From: Planoprotostelium fungivorum
Lineage: Eukaryota; Evosea; Variosea; Cavosteliida; Cavosteliaceae
Length of the DNA: 64,000 bases
Assembly: GCA_003024175.1 (NCBI GenBank)
Contig: MDYQ01000031.1
Coordinates: forward strand, 112,656-176,655
Reading direction: 5' to 3'
Positions within the stretch are counted from its first letter, which is position 1. Each line of letters starts with the position of its first letter. Shown in pieces: positions 22,725 through 34,190 of this stretch. The notes under the pieces are model-generated. The model did not search any database. It saw only the letters and a list, made by a program, of their open reading frames with translations, and was not told the DNA's origin. The position numbers and the translations under genes were made by a program.

Positions 22725-25700
22725 ATGAAACCGAGACCCGAACATGGCTTCGTGGGACTGGCAAATCAGTGAGTCTGCATTTCCTTTCGGATGATCATGA
22801 ACCTGACGCATTCAGAGGAGCGACGTGCTATCTAAATAGTCTCATCCAATGTATGTATATGGTGGGTGCCTCCTTCCATCCTTCCATTCTGAAATCATCA
22901 TCAGACCCCAGAATTGAGATCAGGCATCTACCAACTGAGTCAAGAGACTTTGGGAGTCGAAAACAAGCCACCACCTTCTCCCACGAAGGAGAAAAAAGAG
23001 ACACAAATCACACCACCCGTATCACAAGTCATCGAACCCGTCACATCAGGTACCATCCTCACCTTCATCTTTTCGTGACCTTTCGCAGAACAAGATGAGA
23101 AGAACATCACAGGTCTGAAGGACATGGGCTTCGATGAAGGCGTCGCCAAGAGGGCCGTTAAGAGGTATCCCAACTGCGAAAACTTTGAATCGTTGGTCAT
23201 ATGGTGCTGTGAGCCCGATGCATCTGAGACATACGATGAGTCTGCCAACATGGGTGATTCTCTCTTCGATGCCACTTTCTGGCCCGGAGGTAACATTTTC
23301 CTCTTCTTCACGTTGGATTGAAGGGATACAGGTGCTTCAGTGTCAGAACCGACGACAGAAGACAAAGAGGAGAAGAAAGAAGAAGAGAAGAAAGCAGAGG
23401 AGAAGAAAGAAGAAGAGAAGAAAGAAGAGAAGGAGGATAAGACGGCAAAGAAACCATTCTTGAAGGTACCCTACGAATTGCAGAGATTATTCGGCAGACT
23501 ACAACTCGCCGATACGAATCAAGTGACGACCGAGAGCCTGACGAAGAGTTTCGGCTGGACAGGTGTTGTAGATGGATCGGATGGAGGTGTGATCATTCGC
23601 AGGTTCGGAGGTATACGATCAGCACGACGTCCACGAGCTGAATCGACTCTTATTCGATGCCATAGAAAGGTGAGGATCATCATCTACAATGGTATCTTGA
23701 TACACATGCTCACATCGTATACATACCCGATCATCATCATGATCGTGATCATCTGATCATCGCATGATCACTGACACCCAATAGATCGCTTCAGAGGACG
23801 ACCAGTAATCACCTCATCAGTGACCTCTACCGGGGCACTCTCGTCAACAAGATCATCTGCCAAGCCTGCCATCGCACGAGCGCCAGAGAAGAACACTTTC
23901 AGGACGTCACCCTCATCGTGAAGGGTTTTCCATCGGTAGAAGAGAGCCTCAAATCTCTCGTCAATTTCGAGTTGTTGGAAGGTTCGAACCAATATTTCTG
24001 TGAAGGATGCAATGCCAAGGCAGATGCGATGAAGGGTGTCTTATTTCGAAGCTTACCACCGGTCATCATCTTCTCGCTGGGCAGATTTGAATACGATTGG
24101 ACGGAAGACAAGAGAAAGAAGGTGAGTGGAGGTTATGATCTATGTCGCAGATTATGAGTGTAGCTCGTGGCTGACGTCGTCTCAGATCACGAGCCCATTC
24201 AAATATCCTTTGGTGTTGAACATGTCACAATATAAGGAAGAGGGAGGAAAAGAAGAGGGAGGGGATCTGTACCATCTCTTCGCTGTCGTCATTCATTCTG
24301 GTGGAGCCTACGGAGGTCACTACCACACTTACATTCGTTCATTGAACGAAGAGGTGAAGCAGTCGATATGTTTTGTATGAAGAGACTGAAGGAGAGAAAC
24401 AGAAGAGCATCGAAGAGGAAGAAGGAGAAGAGAAGAACTGGAAGGAAGATCTGAAGGGACAGTGGTACGATTTTGATGACTCGACCGTGAGAAAGATCAG
24501 CGTGCAGAAGTTGGCATCTCAATTTGGTGGTGCCGGTGAAAGTGCCTGTATCCCCTCATCATGTTCATCGATGACCATCACACGATCGTCATGATGATCG
24601 CCATCATCATGAGAAGATGAACGTCCTTGACTCGAGTAGACATGCTAATCTACCGAAGAGCCGACATGGAAGTATCAGAGAAATCTCACATCCCTCCGTT
24701 CCTGGAACAAGAACTCGCCCTAGAGAATGAAACGTTACGCATGGAGAGGGAGAGGCTGGACAGAGAGGACAACCAAATCAGTGTTGGCATCATCATTCCT
24801 TCACACGTGCGTTCATCCCCTCTCGTCACGATATCACGACGATCGACACGTATATCGTATGAGCTGAAGTGGTGCAGGTCAACCTGAGCGAAGAGAAGGA
24901 ATTTCAACTGAGAGAGAACGACATGACACAGAGAGCTGTACAATTGGATAGGAGAATGCAAGTGAAGGAAGCACTGAGATATATCTTGAGGGAAATGAAC
25001 GAAGATGCATCTCAATTGACTCACGTGAGCGAGATGTCTATCGGCGGCACTGCAGACAGCAAGCAGGTGTGTGAAATTTCAAAGAGATGCGCAGGCTGAC
25101 GTATTCAGTTACGCTTTTTGAGAGATATTCCCGTGGAAGAGAAGAGTTTATATGATATGACCATAACCGATGGTTCGGTTTTATTCTTGTGGAATGGGAC
25201 TGACGTGAACGGACGGATTTGGGACGGTCAGGGGAGAGAGTGCGCGTTGCAGGTGGACGTCGACATCCTTATACGATCGACACTGTTGTAGATGAGTGAA
25301 ATTGATTTTGTATGCAGTTGATCTGGAGTGGAGAACAAGATCAAGAGAGGGTAGAGTCTCTGAACCTGCGAGAAAATTCGCAGATCTGCGATCTAATGGA
25401 TCTGGTGGCGACCACCACTGGTATTCCCAGGGACGAGTTAGAGATGACAGCCAATGGAAGAACATCCATCACAGATAAGACAGTGGGCTCTCTACTCCAA
25501 TGGAACATCGGTCATACATCGGTACTTCACGCTTATCGAGTGAGTCAAATCATCAAATCATCTCATCTCATCAAATCATCATCTCATCAAATCATCACCT
25601 CATCAAGCCATCTAATTGATGTACCATCGCTCATCGATCATCCACTGAGAGATTCTTCACAGAAGATCGATGGAGGAAAGATGAGGGAGGGTAACAGAAA

Positions 25701-27634
25701 CCCACAGACAAAGATCTTCACCATCAACATCCAATTGAACATCCCGTACATGACTGCCACCACCGTCTCCATTGACGTACGTTCATCTCTCATCATCTCG
25801 GCTCATTATCTCATCATCACATCTCATCACATCTCATCATAGTGTTTGATCGATGAATAGGTCGACATGTTGAGCACAATCGACGAGATCAAGGGACAAG
25901 TGTTGGAAAAGGTAGAATTAGTGTCTCACAAGCCCCAGGCATTACGCATCGGAAGGTGACGTCATCATGAAATGCAATGAAATTTCGACGGCACATCGCT
26001 GATGTCATCGTTGTAGATTACACAACGGACAAGTCATTCAGACATACGAAGACGAGACGAAAAATCTGTACGAAGTCTTCTTTCAAGTGGAAGATCAATT
26101 GGTATTGTTTGTAGCTCCCACCGTCAATCATCACATCACCCTACGCTTCATGCTGGTCAAGGACGGAAAAGTGAGTGAAATTTCGATGGCTTTGCAAGAA
26201 ATGTACAACTGTCTCGTTGTAGATGAAGAAGACTCACATATAACAGTCTGTCACGGGAGACATCAAGACCATCGACGTACTCAAGGGAGAAGCTATTTCC
26301 GACGTGTGAGTGAAGCTTCAGCTTGTACGGCTAAAAATAGACCACAGGAAGGTGAACATGGCCAGTATCTTCTTCAAGACACCAGAGAAGATGAGATTGA
26401 GGAGAACAGACATGTATGAGACAGCCGGCGACATCATCACTGAAGAAGATTCCACGGTCGATTCCGTCGGACTTTGCAACGACGATCTATTGTGGCTGGA
26501 AGAAGGAAGGGTGTGTACCTAAGAATGTTTTATTTCATTTTATTCTTTCGGAGAATTGATTCGTGTAGGTACCCGTCAGGGGAGAGATAAGGGTTGTCGT
26601 ACAGAGATATCATACTGCCACCTTGGATAGCATGAGTAATCCGTACGTAAGTGTCCCTCTCTTCTATCACTGGTCCTCTCAGAGGTTGTCCTGTGACGAG
26701 ACTTCCTCTGTCGATATCATGTCGACACTGGATGTCGACAACAACATCACCTTATTTCAACTGAGACAGAAGATCTGTACCCTGAGAGAACTGTTCAACG
26801 TGAGATTTCGCGTGGATTTCGTTTTTCCTGAAGAAATTGCCAGGAAGAGCCGGAGACGTTGAGACTGTGGAAGGGGGATAAGCTGTTGAACAACTTAAGC
26901 GTCACGTTAAAGAGAGCTCACATCACAGAGAACACTACCATCACCGTTGAAGTGCTGAAGAAAGTCATCGTACAATCTGAAGGACATCTCATACTGCACA
27001 TTCAACCCAGACAAGTGAGACGTTATTCTCTTTTTTCACACTTTTTGTCCTATCTTCATTTCAGAAATAGGTTGTAGATAGATCTATAAATAATGTATAC
27101 TGATGTGTCATCGTAGACGAAGAGAAAGGCTTTCGGTAGACCAGTCGTGCTCGTTGTAGATGGCAACGACAGCCTCTCCCAACTGAAAGAGAAGATATCA
27201 GATATCTCTGGCGTGAAAGAGACCGAAGAATTAGAATTGTACCGCCTGGGCCGTTTCGATGGTACATGGCAGGATGTAGATAAGATCGAGAAGGAGGATA
27301 TGAACAAGAAGGAAGAGAAGAACGAAGAGAAGAAGAAAGAATCAAATTTAAAGGGAAAGAAATTGGGATTCCGTGATGGAGGTAAGAAGAACTTGAAATT
27401 CTGTCAGAAGACATGAGAAAGTTAAGAGAGAAAAAAACTGAAGAAAGGATAGATGTCATCGTGTGGAGGGATAAGAGAGAGGATTTGACGGGAGAAGATA
27501 AATATTATGAGAAGACGGTCGTGAAGACGGCCAGTGTAGATCGCCGAGCCAGGTGGAGCCACAAGGACGATGATGTGACCTACCAACGACCCAAGCCGAG
27601 GGAGGCAGTTCTATCCATTCATTTGGACTTTTGA
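22725..27634 (+). CDS. USP40: Ubiquitin C-terminal hydrolase 40 with inserted UBA domain
   Basis: This is a USP-family deubiquitinase. The Cys box reads HGFVGLANQ/GATCYLNSLIQ across an intron (22769-22810), with the catalytic Cys in place. The His box is GGAYGGHYHTYIRSLNEE (about 24300) and the Asp box GQWYDFDDSTVRKI (about 24460). RLFGRLQLAD, SFGW, EQHDVHELNRLLFDAIE, LYRGTLVNKIICQACHRT and the closing GESACMLIYRRAD match USP40 specifically. Between the Cys box and RLFGRLQ lies a UBA domain (ITGLKDMGFDEGVAKRAVKR, about 23110-23240) and a Lys/Glu-rich run (23345-23460). The animal protein has neither there as I recall. The C-terminal half (about 25100-27634) holds ubiquitin-like folds (such as VVDGNDSLSQLKEKISD) and ends REAVLSIHLDF. 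More than 15 short introns are likely; I could not fix all of them. Confidence 0.88.
25541..25616. repeat. CATCAAAT/CATCTCAT-rich intronic repeat
   Basis: An imperfect run of ATCATCAAATCATCTCATC-type units fills an intron of the USP40 gene. It belongs to the CAT-rich satellites seen in many introns of the window. Confidence 0.7.
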
Positions 27635-27870
27635 ATCGAAATAAACTCTCACGGAATGGATGTCACCCACCGATGGAGGCCTGTGTGGCCATCATGAACC
27701 AGAAAAACTGTCGTATATGAGCATTCCGTTCTTGGAAAGTATGCGGGTCACAAGCCGACAAAGATGCCATGGTTGTAGCAAATGTTTGACACACTGCCGA
27801 TTGCGTACTTGACACCGCGATTTTCGTTCACGAACAGAAGGAGCACACCTAGAACAGCACGAACGAACAG

Positions 27871-28201
27871 ATGGCAACGTATCCGTCCACCATAACCAAG
27901 AGCCCCAACGCACCTCAGAGTGTAGGATCGTACCTCGCTTGGGTTCCTTTATTGGCCACCATCAGTTTGGACGCCGCGTTGATCTCGTTATCTTTCCGAC
28001 ATCCCCTCTGCTGGATATTCTCGGGTGTTCTCTTTCTCGCCATCATACCACTGGGATTCTACATCAGGGGTTTACGAAGGGCGTGCAGTGATCTTCAACC
28101 GGTAAGCACCCGTCTCACCACATGTTTTTAACATCCAGTCACTGATCTGGATGTGGCCGGACGATCACATGTGCTATAATCTCGGGCGTCAATATCAGTG
28201 A
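27871..28201 (+). CDS. Small two-TM membrane protein, unassigned
   Basis: Two exons encode about 100 residues: MATYPSTITKSPNAPQSVG, then two hydrophobic segments (YLAWVPLLATISLDAALISL and CWIFSGVLFLAIIPLGFYI), then a basic loop. The intron (GTAAGC...TCCAG) ends at about 28138. After it the frame reads SLIWMWPDDHMCYNLG and stops at 28199. Another frame further on encodes a third hydrophobic stretch (GIWMAILWPIILVK) up to 28299, so the true C-terminus may be longer with an unresolved splice. I recognise no family. Confidence 0.5.
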
Positions 28202-28627
28202 CCTTGGGTATCTGGATGGCAATCCTCTGGCCTATTATATTGGTGAAGATGCACCTGATGAGGAAGTCCAATTATCTGCACCTCCCTGACGAAGCATGAA
28301 CAAATCCTAACGGTTATAATAGAGACAACTAAAAGTTCCAATTTTATCATTGTGACCTGGAAACCGTGTGAAAGTGATGTCGTATTCAATTATATGATGG
28401 AGAGCGAACCTCATAATCTGGCGGACCATTACTAAGTAATACAAGACGAAGCAGCAGCGGCACCCAACGTAACAGATTGTCTTCAGAGAACAAAGTCCTG
28501 ATGTAGTCACGTTACTCTTGGAGGCAATTAACCAGTCCAACCACGAGTGATAAACAGCGGGATGGCTGTGAAGCCATACAATATAGGTGAATAATATGTA
28601 GAAAGTAGAATCAGAATCGACCCCTCT
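28202..28627. other. Convergent spacer with uncertain coding
   Basis: The region lies between the small TM gene and the MNS1 stop. It contains the plus-strand GIWMAILWPIILVK frame and a minus-strand hydrophobic frame (FYILFTYIVWLH) near 28560. Neither forms a complete gene model. It could be 3' exons of the TM gene plus UTR. Confidence 0.3.
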
Positions 28628-30294
28628 TCATTTACATCGTTGCTCGTACTCTTTAAATAAGTCCCCCGGTAGATACCCCAACAGCTTCTGTGCGTGTTCT
28701 CTCAGCAGCTTGACTCTCTCTTCCTCGATGATCTTCTTTCTAAACTCCTCCATCTTCTTCTGCTCTTCTCTCTCTTCCATCTCCAGCCTCTTAAGATTCT
28801 CCGCTTCTTTCCTCCTCTCTTCCAGTATCCTCTGGACTTCCTTCTTGTGTTCCTCTCTCTGAAAGAGTGTCACACGTGTGGTACGATGTCTTCGGCTCAC
28901 CTTCATTCTAGCCTTCTGCGCGTTCATCTGATCTAACTTGTCTCTCGTCTGAAGCTGATCCATCAACATCTGTCGGAAGTCTTCCTCTTCCTTCTGTCTT
29001 CGTGCATCTCTCTCTTGTTTCTCCTTCAGAGAGATAGCCATCTGTCGCTTGTAGTCCTCTCTCTCCCTCAGTCTCTTCTCCAACAGAGCCTATCCCATCC
29101 ATCAGCATCGTCAGCGTCTCAGCCATTTTCCTCACCCTATCTTCTTGTCTCTGTCTCTCATCTTCTTCAGCGAGAGCTAACTCGATCTTGAGGGCTTCGT
29201 ATTCCTCTCTCTTTCGATTTCGCTCCTCCATCTCTGCTGCCATGCGGTCGTAATGCTTATCTCTCTCCATGTTCTTCGTCTGTCGAGCTTGGGCGATGTT
29301 CTCTTCCCTCTTTCGGGTCTGCTCGGCGTAGTCGATGATCTTCTTGTTCTCATCTTCCATCCTCTTCTTTTCTGCTCTCTTCCATTCTTCACGATCGTGA
29401 AGGTATCTGACGCATTTTTCAGCGCGATGATGATGAGGAAAGGATGGAGCTCACTTGTCGAGTTGTTTCCTACGATCTTCTTTGGCTTGAAGTCGCTGTT
29501 CTTCCGCTGTCTGATCTTCTTCATGGATCTGTCGCACGATGCTGTCGATCATGTCCTTTTCTTTCAGGAAGGCTGAATACTCTCTCTGCCTCGTCAATTC
29601 CTTGTCTTTCAATTGTTGTGCGATGTCCTCTTTGATGATCTGCTGTTGGTCCAGCTTGTTCCGCTCCTTCAATGCATCCTCTTCTTCCTTCCTCTTTCTG
29701 AGAGAATCTATTTCTTCCAACAATCTCAACTCTTCTCTCTGTCTTCTTTGAGACGTTATTCGTGATGAAATGAGCATCACCTTCCGATTCTCCTCTAATG
29801 TCTTCGCTTCCTCCACCTGTGACGCTCTGTCTTTCACGAGATAGGCAGTCTTCAACTTCTGCTCGAGAGCTCTGAAGTCATCAGACTCCTCTCGGATGCG
29901 TTGTCTGATCTTCTCGTCTCGGAGTTCGTGTTGTTTCCTGCGCTCCAACTCTTTCGTCAATCGCGATTCATTCTCTTCCAACACTTGTTTCAGCTGTCGT
30001 GATTTCTCCTGCTGTTGCGACACATCAGAACCACATCGCATCAAAACGCATCGTGTGTTGAAATGACAGACAACGAACATCGTTCACCTCCAATTTCTCC
30101 TGTGCCTGTCTCTCCCTGTCCTCCCTCTCTATCTGCTCTCTCGTCTTTCTCTTGTAATCCACTCGCCCGTCACTTCTGTAATTGGAAGATAAGGTGTTGT
30201 CTTTCGCCGCATAATTGAGGATGTTGTTGTTGAAACCTTCTCTCCTTCTCCTGTCTATCTCCTGCTTTTCTACGTCTGCCGCCTTGCGATACAT
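28628..30294 (-). CDS. MNS1: Meiosis-specific nuclear structural protein 1-like, ciliary coiled coil (TPH domain)
   Basis: This is a trichohyalin-plectin homology coiled-coil protein, a microtubule inner protein of motile cilia in animals. Almost the whole chain is Glu/Lys/Arg-rich helix. Two landmarks fix the family. DQMNAQKARMK followed by REEHKKEVQRILEERR matches the MNS1 MNAQKRRMK region, and the C-terminus EERVKLLREHAQKLLGYLPG matches the MNS1 ending. Introns at about 28866-28900, 29085-29100 and 30010-30090 are inferred. The start is set at MYRKAADVEKQ; an upstream exon reading AIPETHYSPLM (30340-30375) may add a few residues. Its presence implies the organism builds, or once built, motile flagella. 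It is divergent from the PH gene. Confidence 0.82.
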
Positions 30295-30676
30295 GGACTG
30301 CACTTACATCAGAGCCAGCGGTAGACGCTCAAACTCACCATCAGAGGAGAATAGTGAGTCTCTGGAATTGCTAACTGCTCCCAATTTAGCACAGATACGT
30401 AATTCGAATTTCCCCTTCCGTCTTGACAATGTTCGTTCCTCTTTCCCTTCAATAGGACGAATCGTTCACAGATCCAACTCGTCCAACGCTGCGAGGTCTG
30501 AATTGGAAAACTCAAGCGAAGAAGGGATTGTCTCTGCCAGACAACACAGAGACGTCCCGGTGAAAATCGAGAAGTTTCACGGTAAGTACCGCCAATCTCA
30601 TCGGAACGGTTAGTTTACAACGAAATAGGAACAACAGAGACCATCAGGTCCAGATCGAACACTTTGCTTCTATATA

Positions 30677-31488
30677 ATGGGTGGACTCAAGCTCGGTCGT
30701 GAAGCCCAGAACAAGGTGAGAGGACGAGAACGATTGTGAGGACTTCGGATCTGAAAGATCTTAATAGTATGACGAAGCCAGACAGAACCCAGATCACGCC
30801 GGTTTCTTGGAGAAGAAAGGTAATGAGATCATACGTCTGTGACCGACACATGTTCCTCATATGCATGGGTCTTTGGTTCATTTTAACCAGGTGCCAAGAG
30901 GAAGAACTGGAACGCACGTTGGTTCGTCATGAAAGATAACTATCTCTTCTACAGCAAGAGTAAAAAGGTGAGACATACCAGACCGCATATCGCATCACCC
31001 CCCGACATTAGACGATCTCTATTCGTGTCTTCGACCCTCTCCTCTTCTATCACTTGTGCCCGTACGATGTAACGAATGACTCTACGCAGGCCAATCCTCA
31101 GGGTATCATCAATCTTCACGGTTGCACGGTTGTCAAACCCGAAGGTCTCAACTCTCGTCCCACTTGTTTCAACGTCTTAGCCCCCAAATCCGTTTCGATC
31201 GATTCCAAATGGACCAACCGTCTCTACTTTTTTGCCGCCAAAGATGATACAGAGATGAAGGATTGGATCAAGGCGATCGAGCGGGCCAGCCAAAAGCCCA
31301 GCGAGAGACAAGGAGAGGCCAACAGTAAAGAGACAGCGAAGAGCGACCCATCACCCAGAGAGGAGAGACCATCTTCACCTGGTGGACCTGGAAGTGGTTC
31401 GGACGATTCAGACGAGGAGAATGGAACTCGAGAGAAGATCACCACCCCCACACTGCCGCTGCCCGATGATCCAGGCCGTTCAGACTAA
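30677..31488 (+). CDS. PH domain protein
   Basis: A small protein starts MGGLKLGREAQNK and carries one PH domain: AGFLEKK, KNWNARWFVMKDNYLFYSKS, GIINLHGCTVVKPEG, and the closing helix DDTEMKDWIKAIERASQKP with its signature Trp. The basic FLEKKGAKRKNW start of the fold suits phosphoinositide binding. The C-terminus is a low-complexity acidic/Ser-Pro tail (SGSDDSDEENGTREK) ending GRSD. Three introns are short and lie before and within the PH domain. Its partners are unknown. Confidence 0.85.
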
Positions 31489-31653
31489 ATTAGAGAATGT
31501 TTTATAAATCCACCCATTTTTCTGTCTTATTCGTATCGAGTCGTGAAGAGGAGAGGATGAATCGATGATGGGTGTGATGATTTTCGGGTTGTGAAAGATC
31601 CACATCACATTTGACATCATTTGAATCACATCACATCACAGCGACATCGTATC

Positions 31654-32216
31654 ATGGCCAGACCAGAGGTGAGAAAGGTTAAAACCATGTAGTGCCAGTA
31701 TATCGATGCAGCAGCAGCAATTGGTACAAGAGGCTTCGAATGAAGATCAAGTCTTCCGTCCCATAGAGAACCTCACAGAAGCAATGGACTCTCTATTAGT
31801 CGCTGAAGAGATATTCTATACAACTGGAGTGTCCATCGGACAGGAAAGAGGGTCAGAGATGGGCAGTCTTCAGGGTGCATCGATCGGGTACGCCAAAGGA
31901 AATGAGACTGGCAGTGAGATTGGATTCTATAAAGGCTCGGTGGAAGCATGGAGATTGCTCGAACAGTTTCACGATTATCCACAGAGGTGAACACATCTCA
32001 CTGTGCGACCTCTGAAGAGCGTCATGCAGATGTATAGATTCTACCACAAAATTGGAACGTCTCCTCTCTCAATGGTCTGGAGCTGATCCACATGATGAGT
32101 CCCTCCCTGAACGTATGGACAGTGTACGATCAAAGTACAAGATGTCTGCATCTCTCCACGGTCAATCGACCCTGTCTGCAACAGGACCTGCCGCAACACC
32201 TGCTGTTTCCTTCTGA
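31654..32216 (+). CDS. LTO1: LTO1/ORAOV1-like Fe-S adaptor (Yae1 domain)
   Basis: LTO1 with YAE1 recruits the Fe-S protein ABCE1/Rli1 to the cytosolic Fe-S targeting complex (family knowledge). After a tiny first exon (MARPE), the second exon gives MDSLLVAEEIFYTTGVSIGQ and then the deca-GX3 repeat: glycines every fourth residue in GSEMGSLQGASIGYAKGNETG and GSEIGFYKGSVEAWRLLE. A 43-bp intron leads to the last exon (DSTTKLERLLSQWSGADPHD), stopping at 32214-32216. The chain ends PAVSF, so the terminal Trp used for ABCE1 docking in yeast and human LTO1 is not obvious here; that point depends on the last intron. Confidence 0.78.
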
Positions 32217-32420
32217 GAGTGACATCATCATCTTCGAAGTTCTACTGTGGCTCTATCAGTCCTCGAAGGTCTAACCGCGAATACCATCGATAAAGACGAT
32301 GATTGTGTCTGTTGAATTGGGTGATGATGCGGTGTAGATCTTTCTCTGCGAAACTATTTATAGAGTTTTGTGTGGGGACAAGAATGAATCATTCAGGATG
32401 CATCTGATTAGACATCAAAG

Positions 32421-32723
32421 ATGATTCCAGAAGATGACACTGTCTTCCGAGTGTTTCTCCAATCGATATACATCTGGATCGTTTTCCTCCTCGTGATTCT
32501 CTTCTTATCGTACTACCACCTCGGCTGCTCTGATAGAAGAGGGAGGAGAGAGACCATCCGCGTGGGACAAGAGTGGACGAAACAAGCGATGCACAGGCAC
32601 AGCACATATTCCATGCGCGGGAAAGTATCGTTTGAAGAGATTATGAAGAAGCGAAGAGAGGATCTTCTGAATCAGTCGAACAAGGACAGAGAAAAACCAA
32701 TGCAGGAGAAGAAGATGCAATGA
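32421..32723 (+). CDS. Small single-pass membrane protein, unassigned
   Basis: An uninterrupted 100-codon frame starts MIPEDDTVFRVFLQS, has one TM (IYIWIVFLLVILFLSYYHLG) and a strongly basic, Lys/Arg/Glu-rich tail (FEEIMKKRREDLLNQSNKD) ending QEKKMQ. The tail would be cytosolic by the positive-inside rule. I recognise no family. Confidence 0.55.
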   Translation: MIPEDDTVFRVFLQSIYIWIVFLLVILFLSYYHLGCSDRRGRRETIRVGQEWTKQAMHRHSTYSMRGKVSFEEIMKKRREDLLNQSNKDREKPMQEKKMQ

Positions 32724-32900
32724 CAATTGATGAACACCGCGACAGTCAACGACGACCATTCGTAAATACTGTATAAACATGTGTCGATGTAACGCTGATT
32801 GATGTTACAAAGAGTATGATGTCTCTGTTCATTGGTTGAGAGATGGAAAATCAATCGAAATGTAGTTCGCGCGCAATTCAAAAATCAAAACTCATTTGCC

Positions 32901-34044
32901 ATGGCTGGCACCATCGGGCAGAGAGAGCAGCAGATATATGCTTGTATATCACTACATATTCGAGCCGAAGGGAAACCAGAGGTAGTCAAGAGATTATCAT
33001 CTCACAATACCGTCACCATTGGAAGGAAGAGGGACTGCGATGTAGTTCTTCAATCAAAGGATGCACCATCCATAGTTGTCTCGATCCGGTGGAACCCCAA
33101 AGGCAATTACAGCATCATTCCACATGTCCCTCTATCTTATTCCTCCAACACCGACGCCATCTTCTCATTGGGTGGCAAGATCACGAGAGAAGCTGAGCTA
33201 ATGATGGACTGCAATTATTCCTGCGAAGGTCTAGCCCTCTATGCCCGCCGTGATGCAACGACTCCCAGCAGGAAGAGGAATACACTACCTAAACGTCCAG
33301 AGACGAACGAAAACATCCCACCACGTTCACCACAAGCCAAGTCCCTCTCTGTGGATACAAAACCAAGGACACCATGTAGCAATGTCAATCATGCCGCGAA
33401 GAAGATGGGATTCAGTGTACCAAACAGTCCAAGGGGAAGAACGAGGACACCGACGAAGATAGAGACTCCCCCTCCTCCCACAAGATCAAATGTAGACGGG
33501 GAAGGCGATGCATCTGAGCTGATGGACTTACGAGTGAAGAATGAAAAATTGGAGAGACAAGCACTCCTCTCGATGCAACAGGCAGAGTTGAAGAAGTACA
33601 AGATGGAACAAGAGATCGAGGATCACAAGAGGAAGAACTCTGAATTGGCAGAGGGTAGAGCAATGCTCAAAGAAGAGAACAAGGTTTTGACCAATATGGT
33701 CAAGAACTTGAAGCACAGGTGCGAGATCATGCATGTCATCTTCATACATACAAAGGCTTAGATGATACAGATTGAATGAGGCCGTCTTCGTTCCGGAACC
33801 CATAGAGGACTTTTCGTCTTTCGATGCAACTCTGGAGAGGATGAATTCTCAATTGAAGAACACGGAAACAGATCGAGACTGGATCAGTTATCATCGCAAG
33901 GCCACAGATGACTTTTTGAACAAGTGGAAGACGGAGGTGATTCCATCTCGCCTCATCTTCACGCGGGTTGTCTAATGCGTGCAGATCGATCAGCAACAGT
34001 CTCCAAAGAAGAAGAGACGCATCGAAGAACCCTTCACTCTGTAA
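32901..34044 (+). CDS. FHA-like domain and coiled-coil protein
   Basis: The N-terminus reads like an FHA fold: HNTVTIGRKRDCDVVLQSKD is the standard beta3-beta4 entry with the phospho-binding Arg, followed by SIVVSIRWNPKGNYSIIP. The usual SxxH loop is replaced by a shorter SIVVS. A Ser/Pro/Thr-rich linker contains several SP/TP sites (NTLPKRP, SVPNSPRGRTRTPTKIETP) of CDK type. A coiled coil follows (LRVKNEKLERQALLSMQQAE). Two introns near 33718 and 33935 lead to a basic tail, SPKKKRRIEEPFTL, which is a classic nuclear localisation signal. It is probably a cell-cycle-regulated nuclear protein; that role is inferred. The start MAGTIGQREQQ is the first Met before the FHA. Confidence 0.7.
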
Positions 34045-34190
34045 AATGAAACGAGGCTTCCGCAGCCCTGAGATTGGATCGGACAATTTGTTGAGAGAAG
34101 CGATAAAGGTACATAGTTTTCAACACCTCTTCTCATCATCACCGCTGACATCTATTGTTCTATCCTTTATCTTACTTCTCTTCTCATCCT

